Below, in pieces: positions 41,164-52,824 of a DNA stretch of 64,000 nt. Numbering within the stretch: the stretch's first letter is position 1; each line of letters starts with the position of its first letter. The stretch is taken from assembly GCF_022965805.1 (NCBI RefSeq), contig NC_133105.1, positions 6,262,001-6,326,000 of the forward strand, in the 5' to 3' direction. The position numbers and the translations under genes are program-made. The notes below the pieces were generated by a model. The model did no database searches. It was not told the origin of the DNA and worked only from the letters and a program-made list of their open reading frames with translations. This DNA comes from Primulina eburnea. Taxonomy: Eukaryota > Streptophyta > Magnoliopsida > Lamiales > Gesneriaceae.

Positions 41164-43169
41164 TAAAATTATATTTGTTTTTCTAGACTTCTATATAGAT
41201 TGGTTCTATGTTTAATTTGAATATATTTACAAATTGGTTTCTATTTATATATTTAATAAAAAAAAAAAGGATTTGCTTGATTTGAAATCGAAATTTTAAT
41301 TTGCCAATATAAATTCAAGACTAGCTCTAAACAGAATCCGAAAATATCAACTTAACTTTACTCAAAATTTGTCAAACTTAAACTGAAATGATCGGATTTT
41401 TCATATACAATAATACAACTGTACAAAAAATTCATGAAATTTGAACTTTTTAATGACTGTGCATAAACATTAATGATTTGTTTAACAAATAATCACGACA
41501 TGATTACGCTACTAATTCCAATAATCCATCTCTTAATTGGTTATTGCATGATTAGACGCGAAAGCAATCGAAATAATAATTGGGATAATAAAATTAAAGA
41601 TATTGTCTCCATGCAAAAGTTCCTTTAGCGAAGACAAGAAAAAGCAGCAAATTCGTCAGGTGAAAATCGAGATATATGTATAATGTTTAGGTTCAAAAGG
41701 GAGTTTTCCGCAGTAAAAGTTTTAAAGTTTTGCATGGCTCATATAATATATTAACTCACTCTTTTGATTAGAGATGCATTAAAAGGAGAGATGGCAACAA
41801 CTCAACCAAGGCTACTCTTTCTTTTATCTTCTTTATTTCTTCCTTTCTCTCCCCTCCTCCCCTTTAATTTTAATTATAGATGTTTTTTTTTTGTGTGTGT
41901 TGCTTTTTATTACATGTGCATGGAATTTAACGTACGATCGATCCATATATGATTCAGCAGAAAAGAAGATTTAGCAGTAAATGTCAAGAATTTAGAGTGG
42001 AACATAAAGGCTGTTGGATCACATGCACATCACCTTCCTTTGTAGATATCCTTCTGCTTCTCTTCTTTTTATATTGTGGTTGATGAACCATTTGAGTGAA
42101 AGAAAAGTGAGAAAAAAAGATGGTTGTAATTAAACCTGGAGCCCACACCCCATGAGTGCAAATTTATAATCCCATTCATTCAAGAATCTAAGTATTTTTT
42201 TGGAGTACTTAAATCCATAGGATTAAATAGTATAGTTGTTCCGATTTACGTCGAAATACTGATATGACGTCATACATTGTTGAAATAAGATAGGATTTTG
42301 ATTGAATAATTATTATACATGGTTATAGTTATGTTTAACAAGTAAAATTCATGGGAATATCTGTAATAGTGAAAAAGGGGTCCCTCCATCAATATCTTCG
42401 TCATCATTTCATGCAATTTAGAGGCCCACCTCTCACGTCCATTTTACTTCCAAAGCATACTTAAAGGTAAGCTTTATTATTTGAATTGTCGTTTCAACCA
42501 AATAATCGAAGAATACAATCGGAAGGTGCAAGTTTCTCGGTTTATTTTATTTTATTTTTCATTGATTGGGCAATGAATATCTCATCATATCTCATGTTTT
42601 CATAAATTTTATCAGTAGTTTATTGTGTTACAACAATGGATCAATCGTTTTTTTTATTAACCGTTTGATGTATCCAACATTTGATTCAAGTTCTACAAAT
42701 GATTAAAGATAAATTTATCTTTTTCATGTTTTAGATCATTCATCGTGTCATTCAGCGAACCAACAATGACATACCATTTGAAATAACAACAATGTCTGGA
42801 TCAGACCGAGACTAAACATATGATATTGTTTTTCAATCTCTAACTCGAAAGTCAGAGATATTTTGCCAAGACAAATTCGATACACAGTACTACGGCCTGA
42901 TTATTGCATGGAATACAGAAAAGCCCTCCAAACTGTATTACAATTACAGTCATTAAATATGGAAAAACAAGAACTCGATCTCAATTAATTTATCCACATA
43001 TTCATCACTTTTACTTGTAAAAATTTTCGATTTAACTGGGATTATTTAGTTATCTTTATAACATATTATATAAGTTCAAACTTTACCATAGTATTTATCA
43101 ATTCACAGAGTTAGCTTGTTAGTTTTAATTAATATTTGTGCTCAAACGGAAGTTAAGTGTGTGTATATA
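41164..43169. other. Intergenic DNA with a segment duplicated at 48.2 kb
   Basis: No gene. The part at 41930-42032 recurs at 48160-48250 (GAACGTACGAT...GAAAAGAAGATTTA...GGATCACATGCACAT). Confidence 0.5.
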
Positions 43170-43276
43170 TATATCATCAGGGACGGATCCAGGAATAGAA
43201 GTTGGGGGGGGCTTGAACTCAATATGATAAGTTATATATTATTAAAAAAAAATTTACATTATATCGTTCAACGAAG

Positions 43277-43490
43277 TTATGCTCTACGAGATTTAAAAAC
43301 ATAAAATTCATCAATAATAGAATTTACATCAATATGTTTAGGTAAATCTCGTTCAATATAGAGTGTCAAACAATCGGCAAGAAAGTCATCCTCCATTTTA
43401 TTGCGAAGTGCCGTCTTCACATGCTTCATTGTTGAAAAAGCCTGCTCAGTAGTGGCAGTAAACACAGGTAATGTCAAAACAAGATTAATG
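43277..43490 (-). pseudogene. hAT transposase C-terminal dimerisation fragment
   Basis: The frame reads TLPVFTATTEQAFSTMKHVK, then TALRNKMEDDFLADCLTLYI and ERDLPKHIDVNSIIDEF. This is the C-terminal hAT dimerisation domain of plant transposases related to the zinc-finger MYM type proteins. The catalytic core is absent, so the element cannot move itself. Confidence 0.88.
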
Positions 43491-43857
43491 TTCCATTTTG
43501 AAATAGTTCAAGTTATAATCCTAAACAAGAATAAAATAATTATTAAACAAATAAACAAATAATAGTCAATCAACAACTCAACAACAAACAATCAAGAAAC
43601 CACAAATCACGCACAGAGAAGCTATAAAAAACAAAATAAAAAATGTATAGCCGATTCTTACCTGGATTGTTGCCTTACCGATGAGCAATTCGATTTCTTC
43701 GGGAGTCAGCAATTTTATTTTGTCGCTAAAGGGCTTGGGACTAGGGAGAGAAATTTTGTAGAATTGAGGTGGGGCGGATCAGAGAATATGGGATGAATTT
43801 GGTCTCATCCTTGTAAATAGACGGGACTTGATTGGACTAAGACATTGATGTACGATG

Positions 43858-43980
43858 GTTTTTGAAACAACCGTCGCTATTAGCTACGGTTTATCAAAAA
43901 ACAGTCGCTAATAGCGACTGTTTGAATTAAACCGTCGCCGATCCACATCGGCGACGGTTTTACTAAAACCGTCGCAAATA
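43858..43980. repeat. CGACGGTT inverted-repeat array 1 (inside the hAT element)
   Basis: Alternating ACCGTCGC and GCGACGGT words. It includes a palindrome AAACCGTCGCCGAT-CCAC-ATCGGCGACGGTTT (43933-43964) with a 14 bp perfect stem. It is subterminal, about 55 bp from the hAT right end. Confidence 0.85.
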
Positions 43981-44045
43981 TTAAAAAAAGTGGGCTGGGC
44001 TACAGCCCAGTACAGCCCATGCATAAATCCGTCTCTGTATATCAT

Positions 44046-44856
44046 ATATGTAAGTATGTAATATAAAGTCTATTCTATTTCATGAAAGTAGCTATTTAAA
44101 TAAGTAATGTTGTGTTTGAATTGACGTATTTTTTATCTAACGATTTTAAATTACTTAACTTGTTTAGAAGGTCTAAATTCAAGCGGATTACAAATCCACT
44201 CTCTATCAAGTTAACATTTCCAAATCAAATCTTTTCGTCCAAATACACATATCTGACATGACGTTTAACAAGAAAATCAATCAAGCTTATTGTAATTATT
44301 TCGTAAATTGAATAATATTATGGTGCATGAAGGAGATTATAAAAACACCACAGTGCTCGTGATGTAAAGGGAGCCAAATCCCAACATACAACTCACGTGC
44401 TCCATCTTAATAGCATTCACTCGGCGCTTTTAATGGTCCAATATACATAATGATCACGCCACATTACCTCGTGTGTTATTTCTTCAGCCAGTGCCACTAG
44501 CCATCGTGCTTTCTAGTCGAGTTGAGTCGAGTCTCGATTCAATTATTAACTAGCTAACTTTTAATCAAGTCCGGCTACCCGCGCCCTAATGGCTTGAACT
44601 AAATCGAGCTAGTCCGAAATTTTACGTAAACCTAACAATATTTATGTAAAAAGATACAAGTATATATGAAGGGTTTGGCCCAAAGTACATGAACTAAAGT
44701 CACGTCTCATCAAAATTATGGAGTTGCCCATTACATCGGATACATACATGTAACCTTTTAATTATTGATACTGACATTCACATGACTTTTATTATTGACC
44801 CACAAAGGAATATATTTGTGTAGTGAAGTAACTTTCTTTATCAGAGAGTGTGTGTG

Positions 44857-44889
<33 letters not shown>

Positions 44890-45329
44890 GGATTCCAGAA
44901 CAAAATCCACAGATATGTACAACACCCATCTATTCATCTTATTCCATTAGGACGTACTGAAAAAAGGTGTACAAAGTGGAATTTTAGAAGGGCACATACC
45001 CCACTCGCAGAACAAGTTTTCAGAAGAAAAGGAAAGATATTAAATCAGTCTTTTTAGGAGAATATTTTATCAATAAAGAAAATAAAGGCTTTGGATTTTG
45101 AAGGATCCATCATCCATCAACTCGTTTTATTAAAGATATATGTAAAGATTAAACATATATGCCCCTGTTTCTCGAGTTGTTTTCATCCCGTTAGAACAAA
45201 TTCATATTCAGCTTCATTTTTTGTGGATTGGAAATCCAACCTTAGCACAACCCTTAATTATCTCCGTTCGAGAGATTAGAACAACTCCTGCATTATATTA
45301 TTGCCTTCTTTGCTGGCTGAGACATCTCG
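44046..45329. other. Intergenic DNA
   Basis: No gene. A (GT)n/(TA)n microsatellite lies at 44846-44889. The open frames after it are short and unsupported. Confidence 0.5.
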
Positions 45330-45615
45330 GTCAAGAAGTCCGACAGTAGCAGTCCTTGGATGGTACTCAATATCATATCCCCCTAGCTCCACTGTCTATT
45401 TTACCAATCTAGCGAGATATCCGGGTTGGTCATGATTCTTCTGAATGGATTGTTGATGAGAACAATAATAGGATGAGAAAAGAATTAGGGTCTTGACGTT
45501 CTTGTGGTTATTACCAGGGTCGGGGCTACCTTCTCGAGCTCATTATATGTGAACTCGGATCTTCTGAGGACATGATTGACATAGTAGACAAGATTTTGAT
45601 CAGGTCCTTCTTCTC
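45330..45615 (-). pseudogene. Decayed gypsy RNase H fragment
   Basis: The - strand reads NLVYYVNHVLRRSEFTYNEL, then EKVAPTLVITTRTSRP, a stop, and SHPIIVLINNPFRRI. After another stop comes a remnant of the WTVELG-type segment. This is the RNase H region of a plant gypsy polyprotein with several stops, so it is dead. Confidence 0.75.
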
Positions 45616-48333
45616 GGATAAGGACTAAACTCGGTTGCAAATAGATAAACCCATGACTTTTCTTTTGGCTTGGGCTTTACCAGGATAAGTAGCCCGGTCT
45701 TGTGACTTTTCAGATCCCGGAAGACTTGTGAATTTATAATTTTTTTTATATAATTCAAATTCTAATCTAAGAAGTTTGAATTATATCACCAGAATAAAAG
45801 AATTTTTATTAATTCATCAAGAAATTTTGTGGAAAATGTGATATATATTTGTTACAACTCAAGTAAAATATCAAAAGTAATCAAATCATAAGAAAGCGCA
45901 AAATAAATAATCAATGATAAAGAATGACAGTAAATCTAAAAAAAATAAAAAACAAAAATAAACAAATCCATAAAACAATGCATTTGAAAAAAAATTCAAA
46001 AAAAATCATGCAATAATTCGAACCAACTAGATAAATTTTTACATTAAAAAATAATCATGATTATAAATTATGTTTGTAATAAGTAATAATAAATTTGCAA
46101 TTCAATTCGATCCTTAATCACAAGAAGAAAAAAAACTTTTGATAATAACCATCACATTATTATAAAATATCAATATTCTCGAACAATAAATTTTTAGCTC
46201 AAATAAAATAAAAAATACATAAATTTGTTATATTTCTACCCAAATCAAAAGAATTTAATAACTCACAAGAATGATATTATTTAAAAAAAAAATCATACCT
46301 GAAGATAGTTACTGTCCGAAATGTTTTGAGAACTGTATAGTAAGGAATTAAGTTTTTCAATTTGTGGGATTTTGATTGTTGGGCTGGGTTTCAGTTTTAT
46401 TTTGCAATTGGTAGTAGGTGGGCTAAAAAAAACTACTGGACTATAGCCAATTTTTGTCCTTTTTTTAGTAGCTTCTTCTCTGTACATAATAATCTATAAA
46501 TCATATTAGTCAAGTAAACTATATTAGTAAGTTATGTGTGATAAGATGGATAGAATCGAATTCCTGACTAACAGTCAAACGTTTATCTACTCTACAAACT
46601 CATATACTCTCTTGAGAGCTACTATAGCTCGCCTTTTCCTAACGAGGACATGCTCTAATAAAATATAATATTTTGAGTTTTAACAAATTAAAACTAAACT
46701 AAAAATTTCCATTATGGTTTAATTTTATTTTTTATATTTATTTTTTGTACTTTTGTCTTAAATTATTATTTTAAATGTCCATACATATTATGAACAAGAA
46801 GTAGTAATGTGAAGGTATGTAAAAAATTATTGGGAGATATATATAATTTTTAAAGTTAATGATTGTTATTGTATGTTTGATACGAACCTGAGGGGAAATA
46901 TATGTAATTTTCGAAGTTAGTTGAAACTTTTAAAATATGATAAACTTTAGGGATGGTATATGTAATTAACTTTAAATAAAATCATAATAATAAATTATAA
47001 ATTCATAAGATGTTCTGAAAAACTTACAAAAGTCTATAAAAATAAGTTTACAAAAGTATGTGAAATAAAATTTAGAACTTTGCGAGATTTTACAAAAGTT
47101 TATGAAACTACACAAAAGTCTTCATTTAACAAAGTCGTCAAATCTCTGCAATAAATACACCTCATGAAAATTTCTCAAAGTCGAAAAATAATAATATTAA
47201 GAATGAATTTGGTAAAATAAAAAATCAATATAGCAAAAGATGCAAATTTAAACAACTAAAATTATAATTTTCGATAAATAAATAAAAATCGATTACTAAT
47301 GTAATTTTTTTCAGCTTTGTAAATTTTAAATAATTAAAATTCAGCTTCGTAAATTTTAAATAATTCATAGTATGTATATGTAAATTTTATGGTAATATTA
47401 TGATGTATATAATGTTAATATGTTTAAATAATTATGTATATCGCATTACAATATTATAATGAGGTGTCAGAAACTTCTTTTATATGATACCGTGACATTA
47501 TACAAATGTATATATAATTATTATATAACACAATAAAAATATATAAACAGTGAAATAATCACATCACGTTATTATAATGAAGTGTCAGACACCTTTTATA
47601 TAATAACATGATATTATTCAAATATATATACAATAAATAAACAGTAATACAATAAAATTATATAAGCACTGTAATAATTTATTCACATCACGTTATTATA
47701 ATGATGCGTCATAGACTCCTTTTATATAATAACATAATATTATATATTAAATATATACATAATAAAAATAAATAAACAGTAAAATAAATATTCTTACTTT
47801 TGAATATTGTAACTTTTTCTTGTGTTTTGGAGCTTGGAAAAATATGGAGAATCGAATCTTCGAGTATCATGCTGATTTAGGGTAAAAAATAAAAACCTAG
47901 GGTAAAAAAAGTAAAATCTCGAACTCACAGATTATATTAAACTACACACTTTTATAACATTTTCTCTACTCAATTGTGTTCTTCTTCATAAATTGAGAGA
48001 TCTATCTATAGAATTTCTTTGAGAATAATTCAAAAATAAATAAATCATCACACTAATTTCAATATCTACAACTCTTTTTTTTTAATATTTAATAATTTCA
48101 ACTCTTTATTTTCAACCCATCTTACTTTTCTATTGAGGAGTCTAAATTAAAAAAACCTTGGAATTGAACGTACGATGGATCCACACACTGAAAAGAAGAT
48201 TTATCAGTGGAGTTAACATAAAGGCTATTGGATCACATGCACATAACCTGTTTTCGGGTTAGGCTACAATATTAGTGACCCCTTTGACTGGCTAGCCCGT
48301 TTGGATTGCGAGTTAGAACACTGGCGGGCCCCG
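45616..48333. other. AT-rich intergenic DNA with a minisatellite
   Basis: No gene. The stretch contains the tandem repeat at 47443-47770. Elsewhere it is A/T-rich and of low complexity. Confidence 0.5.
47443..47770. repeat. Three-copy minisatellite, unit about 120-125 bp
   Basis: TTATAATGAGGTGTCAGAAAC, TTATAATGAAGTGTCAGACA and TTATAATGATGCGTCATAGA begin copies at about 47455, 47571 and 47695. Each is followed by CTTTTATATAATAACAT-type sequence and an A/T-rich tail. Confidence 0.8.
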
Positions 48334-48859
48334 TAGGGATGGCAATTTTCCCCACGGGTTTAGGGCCCCGCGGGAAAACCCGAAAGGAATGGGGATCCCC
48401 GATTTTTTCGGTTTTGGTTTCGGGTTCGGGGATTTTTTTAAATCTCCGATATAGTTCGGGACGGGTATGGGATTATTATCCTCATCCCCGAAATCCCCGA
48501 ACCCGCCCCGAAAATAATATCAATAATAAAATAATAGTATTATTAGTATTAATAATATAATAATAATATTGTTTTTTAAAATATTAATAATATTATTATT
48601 AATATTGATATTGTTATGAATATTAATATTATCTCTAATAATAATAGATAATAAATAAATTTTGGTTTGAGAAAATCTTCGAATCCATCATCGTCTTGTC
48701 ATATTAATATTTTTGAGACGGGGATGGGATGTTGATCCCCGAAGTTTCGGGTTCGGGGATTCCCCGAACCCGAAAAAGCGGGGATGGGGACGGGGATGGG
48801 GGTCGGGATGGGGATGGGAATGGCAAACCCGCCCCCGACCCAGCCCATTGCCATCCTTA
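48334..48859. mobile_element. Non-autonomous hAT-like element, 526 bp
   Basis: The left end is TAGGGATGGCAATTTTCCCC; the right end read inward is TAAGGATGGCAATGGG. The flanks GGGCCCCG and GCGGCCCG share six of eight positions. Both ends carry CGGGTT/CGGGGAT-rich subterminal repeats, and the middle is AT-rich. Such TAGGGATGGCAA ends belong to a common hAT-type group in plants. The open frames in it are chance products of the CGGGGATGGG repeats. Confidence 0.75.
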
Positions 48860-49459
48860 GCGGCCCGTCAGTTATTTAAAAAAATTCTTAAAGATGGCAA
48901 TAAATTATTATCATAGTTTATTTCAAGTACGCTACAATATAAACCATACAATTAAATCACATTCATTATAAGGCAACAAAGACCTTCGTTAATTAAATTT
49001 ATGATGATTGGTATTTATTTATTATAGTGCTACGGTATATAATATAATAGAATTATAAAATTATTTTTATTTTTATTTATTATTAGTGCTACGATATATA
49101 ATATAATATAAGTATATATAGAACTATAAATGATTATATATATATATAAACAATAAATACCGAACCAGACGATCAAAAGAACTTGATTTTAGGCAATATT
49201 GCTGAGCGACTAAACCTGGGTTTATAGTAAGCTCGAACGAGTTTCATGGAGGCCCCTGGCTAGTGACTAGCTACCCTTATCATTCATCCAAACATCACTC
49301 ATTTGAGTTGAAAACAATCTACCAGCATTCATCATCACAATCAATACAATTATATAAAATTTATAAATATTAGTATAATTTTTATTTATTTAAAAATAAT
49401 TCATTGTGATTGTATAGTAAGTAATGATAACTTTTCTTTAAAAAATAAAAGAGATAACA
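48860..49459. other. AT-rich intergenic DNA, nothing recognised
   Basis: Two similar TACGGTATATAATATAATAT-type patches at about 49030 and 49089 suggest a small local duplication. No gene. Confidence 0.45.
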
Positions 49460-49803
49460 CACTACAAAAAAAAAAAAAAAATTAGCGACGGTTTAAAAGA
49501 GTAAAACGACGGTTTTAACAACGGTTTCACGGTCCGTAATTGGAACTAGCGTCGTCTTCATGAAGCGATGGTTTCTTAACTCCCGTCGTTTTTAAACCAT
49601 CGCTATTTTGCGACGGTGTATATGTTAATCGTCACTAAATAAAACGACGGAAATATATATGCCGTCGCTATATTAAGCGACGGTTGTAACAAAACCGTCG
49701 CTTCTGAAGCGACAGACATATAAATCCCGTTGCTATATTAAGCGACGGTTTTCACACAACCGTCGCTACAAATCGCGACGATTGTTTCAAAACCGTCGTG
49801 TGG
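49460..49803. mobile_element. CACTA-type terminus with CGACGGTT inverted-repeat array 2
   Basis: CACTACAAAAA at 49460 matches the terminal repeat of En/Spm (CACTA) elements. It is followed by about 300 bp made of CGACGGTT and its complement in alternating orientation, the subterminal repeat style of CACTA elements. No second CACTA end is visible nearby, so the element is probably truncated. Confidence 0.65.
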
Positions 49804-50260
49804 AAAGCCAGTGTGGATTTTTGGACCCAGTGTGGAAAGCCGGAGCCAAATGCATACCCTTAAATGGACCCTTCTGTTTTTTTATTTTTTTACATTAAGA
49901 TTTTAGTTCAACTTGTATTTAGTCGAGGTAGCTCGAGTAGAAAGACAAAGTCAAAAAAGTTAATTTTTTTTGTATTTTGTCCAAGTAGTACAAGTAAAAA
50001 AAAAAAACCATAAAAATTAGGGCTTTATAGCCAATAAAATCTTATTGTTATAAAGTTAATTGACATGTAATATTTTTATTTTGTTAAAAAATTAATTATA
50101 ATAATATCAAATTTCTGGTTCTCGTCGCAGCTGCCCACATTGGACTAAGGGAAGCTCCGCATTACCAACATCATGAGCGATTCAAGAGATCATTAAAAAC
50201 CAAACAAAACATGTTAATTTAATTATTTTCTATGGCAAACTTTATTGCTCAAAATAGCAA
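49804..50260. other. Subtilase 3' flank
   Basis: No gene. The last 200 bases probably contain the subtilase 3' UTR on the - strand. Confidence 0.4.
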
Positions 50261-52531
50261 TCACCAAACAGGAATCATAGGAGAGACAACAATTGGACTC
50301 CTCACAGAATGCTTGCCATTGTCTTCCACCCAAGTTAATGAACCAAATGTGATTTCTCCTCTGGTGTTTTTAGTATATTGTATAGTCAGGGAATAACTTT
50401 GCTTCTCATATTTACTGCTGAATTCCAATGTGTTGGGTTCGACACTAACTGTAGAACCTTTGGGTGGTGTCACTTGAACTTTATATGACGTGGCATCATA
50501 TCCAACATTTGTGATGGTCCTCGTGAATTTCTGAACCAGCACACCGGTTGTTTTGTTGGTGTAAAAGGCGATAAACGAGGGGTAATTCAGATCGAGGGAG
50601 GGACTCGAGCAATTGTAGTTTGATCTAGTGATGGTGAAGATTTGACTCCGAGTGAAATTCATGGAGCAGAGAAGATTTATGTAGTCTTGTGGAGTAGCGT
50701 CATATATTAGGCCAGGATCAAGCGCCTGGTTTGGTTGGACTTGGCCTGCTCCCATAGCTAGAGGAGTCGCGATTTCGTAGTTAAAAAATGAATCTTTAAT
50801 ATAATCGTGTGTATTGTCAAAAGGGTTAGCGGTTGTCATCATGGCTGAACGAATGGCTGCAGGGCTCCATTCTGGGTGGGCACCTTTTAGAAGCGCAGCG
50901 ATTCCAGAAGCATGAGGACAAGCCATGGATGTGCCAGAAATGGCTATGAAATTACTAGTCAAAGCAATGTGACCGATAAAAGCGGTCGGATCATTTGGGA
51001 TCCAAGATGCTAAAATTAACGTTCCTGGAGCCATAATATCAGGTTTCAATATGCCTGGATAGCTTGGTGATGGACCCCTTGAAGTGTATGAAGCAACAAC
51101 AGGAGCAGGCTTCTCTCCAAACAATGTTTGCTGGAACAATATGCTGGCAGTTGGCATTATCCCTTTCGTAGCATAATCTATAACTGCTAATCCTTCCTTT
51201 GAGCTTATCACTACTCCTGGAAATGTGAAGGCAGTGGCTTCAGATGTATCCGGGTCATCTGAGATAAAGATAGCAGCAGCAACTTTTGTCTGGGAAAGAT
51301 AGAACGATTGATCAAGGAAACTTCCATTTTCGCATATGACAATTCCAATTCCAACTTTCGACAATGCTTGGATGGAATTGCAAGAAGAAATTGTCTTGTC
51401 GTAAATAAGAGGTAAATCAGTCACAAGAGCCGGTGCAGGGAACGTTGTCCATCCGGCAATGATCGATCCATTACCCAAAGTCAAAGTTCCCGAAAAGAAA
51501 CGATCCGTTGAACCTGCTGAAACCGTCAATACCCATGGAATCCCGTTGTGTAAAGTCCCAATGAGTCGCTCGTTTCCAGCTGAAGATGAAAAAACCACAC
51601 CCTTCTCCATGGCACCAAAAGATGATATTGCAATTGGATCTTGGTATAGAGGGAGATCATCGAAACCCATGGAAATGGAAATCACATCAACACCATCAGC
51701 AACGGCTTGATCTATACCAGCAAGAACATCAGAAGCGTAACGTCCTTCCCTCCAAATGACCTTGTACATAGCTACCCTAGCACGAGGTGCAACTCCCCTT
51801 GCTGTCCCCAAGGCATATCCAAAAAAAGAGGAATCGTCAACATAATTTCCTGCAACAGTGGATGAGGTGTGTGTGCCATGACCCTCGGTATCTCTTCCAG
51901 AATTCATACTCAGGGTAATGTTAGGATTCGCGGCTTTAACTCCCTTGTTAAAGTATCGGACTCCAATGAGTTTTTTGTTACACATGGTGGAATTGAAATC
52001 TTGTCCTTCCTCACATATTCCCTTCCACCTTGTTGGAATTTCTGTCATCCCATCATCTTTGAAGCTTAGACTCTCGGGCCATACACCGGTGTCAATAACA
52101 CCGACAATCACATCCTTGCCATAATCAGATGCCGGCCATAACCCAGTGAGAGGATTCAAAGACAGGAATTCAAATGAATGAGTGGTGTCAAGTGTGACAT
52201 TTCTATCACTATAAGCAGAGACAAATCCCGGCACTTTCTTCAAAGCTTCTAATTCATCATATGACAACATAGCACTGAATCCGTGTAATGCAGTGTCATA
52301 TGTATAGACTAGGCTTCGTGGTACCCGATACTGGTCCAATGATTCAGTACTCACTGATTTTAAGGAATCAACCATAGAGGAGTACCAATGGTTGTGGCTC
52401 GGAAAAGTATTTGGCATGAAAGATTTGTCTGTATGGACAATGTAACTCGACCGCTCTGCTAAAACCAAATCGGAATGAAAAAAAACCAGCATAAACAAGA
52501 ACAGAGGGGAAAACTCTTTAAGAAACTCCAT
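50261..52531 (-). CDS. Subtilisin-like serine protease (SBT1 class, SBT3-like)
   Basis: An intronless 756-residue secreted subtilase, normal length for the family. A signal peptide covers residues 1-25 (LFLFMLVFFHS...VLA). The I9-type propeptide runs about 28-110 and the mature enzyme should start near TTHS (116-119). Catalytic residues are Asp147 (VIGVIDTGVWPES), His218 (DTEGHGTHTSS), oxyanion Asn320 (SSSAGNE) and Ser535 (SGTSMACPHASG). The protease-associated domain is inserted at about 345-470. The C-terminal fibronectin-III-like domain ends SVRSPIVVSPMIPVW. The sequence reads very like tomato SlSBT3 and Arabidopsis SBT1.9 (for example YIVHTDKSFMPN and GLWPASDYGKDVIV). Such proteases act in the cell wall space on propeptides or cell-wall proteins; the substrate here is unknown. 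All key residues are present and no frame damage is visible. Confidence 0.95.
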   Translation of the reverse strand: MEFLKEFSPLFLFMLVFFHSDLVLAERSSYIVHTDKSFMPNTFPSHNHWYSSMVDSLKSVSTESLDQYRVPRSLVYTYDTALHGFSAMLSYDELEALKKVPGFVSAYSDRNVTLDTTHSFEFLSLNPLTGLWPASDYGKDVIVGVIDTGVWPESLSFKDDGMTEIPTRWKGICEEGQDFNSTMCNKKLIGVRYFNKGVKAANPNITLSMNSGRDTEGHGTHTSSTVAGNYVDDSSFFGYALGTARGVAPRARVAMYKVIWREGRYASDVLAGIDQAVADGVDVISISMGFDDLPLYQDPIAISSFGAMEKGVVFSSSAGNERLIGTLHNGIPWVLTVSAGSTDRFFSGTLTLGNGSIIAGWTTFPAPALVTDLPLIYDKTISSCNSIQALSKVGIGIVICENGSFLDQSFYLSQTKVAAAIFISDDPDTSEATAFTFPGVVISSKEGLAVIDYATKGIMPTASILFQQTLFGEKPAPVVASYTSRGPSPSYPGILKPDIMAPGTLILASWIPNDPTAFIGHIALTSNFIAISGTSMACPHASGIAALLKGAHPEWSPAAIRSAMMTTANPFDNTHDYIKDSFFNYEIATPLAMGAGQVQPNQALDPGLIYDATPQDYINLLCSMNFTRSQIFTITRSNYNCSSPSLDLNYPSFIAFYTNKTTGVLVQKFTRTITNVGYDATSYKVQVTPPKGSTVSVEPNTLEFSSKYEKQSYSLTIQYTKNTRGEITFGSLTWVEDNGKHSVRSPIVVSPMIPVW

Positions 52532-52576
52532 TTTCTCGAAATATATGGTTCGAGATGTTCAAGGACGTAATCCCCC

Positions 52577-52584
52577 TATTTATA
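52577..52584 (-). promoter_or_regulatory. TATA box of the subtilase gene
   Basis: TATAAATA on the - strand (within GTATAAATAGGGG), about 46 bases before the start codon. This is a canonical plant TATA context and implies a very short 5' UTR of roughly 15-20 bases. Confidence 0.75.
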
Positions 52585-52799
52585 CAAACGCTTGGGTTCT
52601 TTCCATTCTACTGGTGACATTAAACATTTCACTCTAATCCGGCCTAGCTTAGTAGTACACAAACGGAACCATTCGTTTGTGTTGTCCTGGTTTGGCCTGG
52701 CATAGTATAATACTTTGTGATGAGGAAAACAAAGTCAATTCAAGGATAAAATAGCAGGCCTGTCAATAAAATTTAAGGGAGTTGATGTTTTTTGGATGA

Positions 52800-52824
52800 C
52801 TAGTATAATGCAAGTGCGTTGCAC
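52800..52824 (-). mobile_element. Helitron-like 3' end
   Basis: CTAG, then 10 bases, then the hairpin GTGC-GTT-GCAC (52814-52824). It has the same orientation and spacing as the end at 13221. No partner 5' end was found. Confidence 0.45.

Larger units (their letters stand above)
43178..44037 (-). mobile_element. Non-autonomous hAT element with transposase remnant
   Basis: The left end is CAGGGACGGATCC. The right end read inward is CAGAGACGGATTT, so the terminal inverted repeats agree at most of the first 11 positions. A perfect 8 bp target duplication TATATCAT flanks it (43170-43177 and 44038-44045), as for hAT elements. The 860 bp body keeps the last part of a hAT transposase on the - strand and an array of inverted CGACGGTT repeats near the right end. 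Confidence 0.9.

Noticed and set aside
48306..48916. Open frames rich in Gly, Trp and Arg
   Set aside because: They are translations of the CGGGGATGGG subterminal repeats of the hAT-like element.
50125..50160. TTGGACTAAGGGAAGCTCC, resembling miR319
   Set aside because: It needs one inserted and one deleted base compared with miR319 as I know it, and I found no matching star arm or hairpin within 250 bases.
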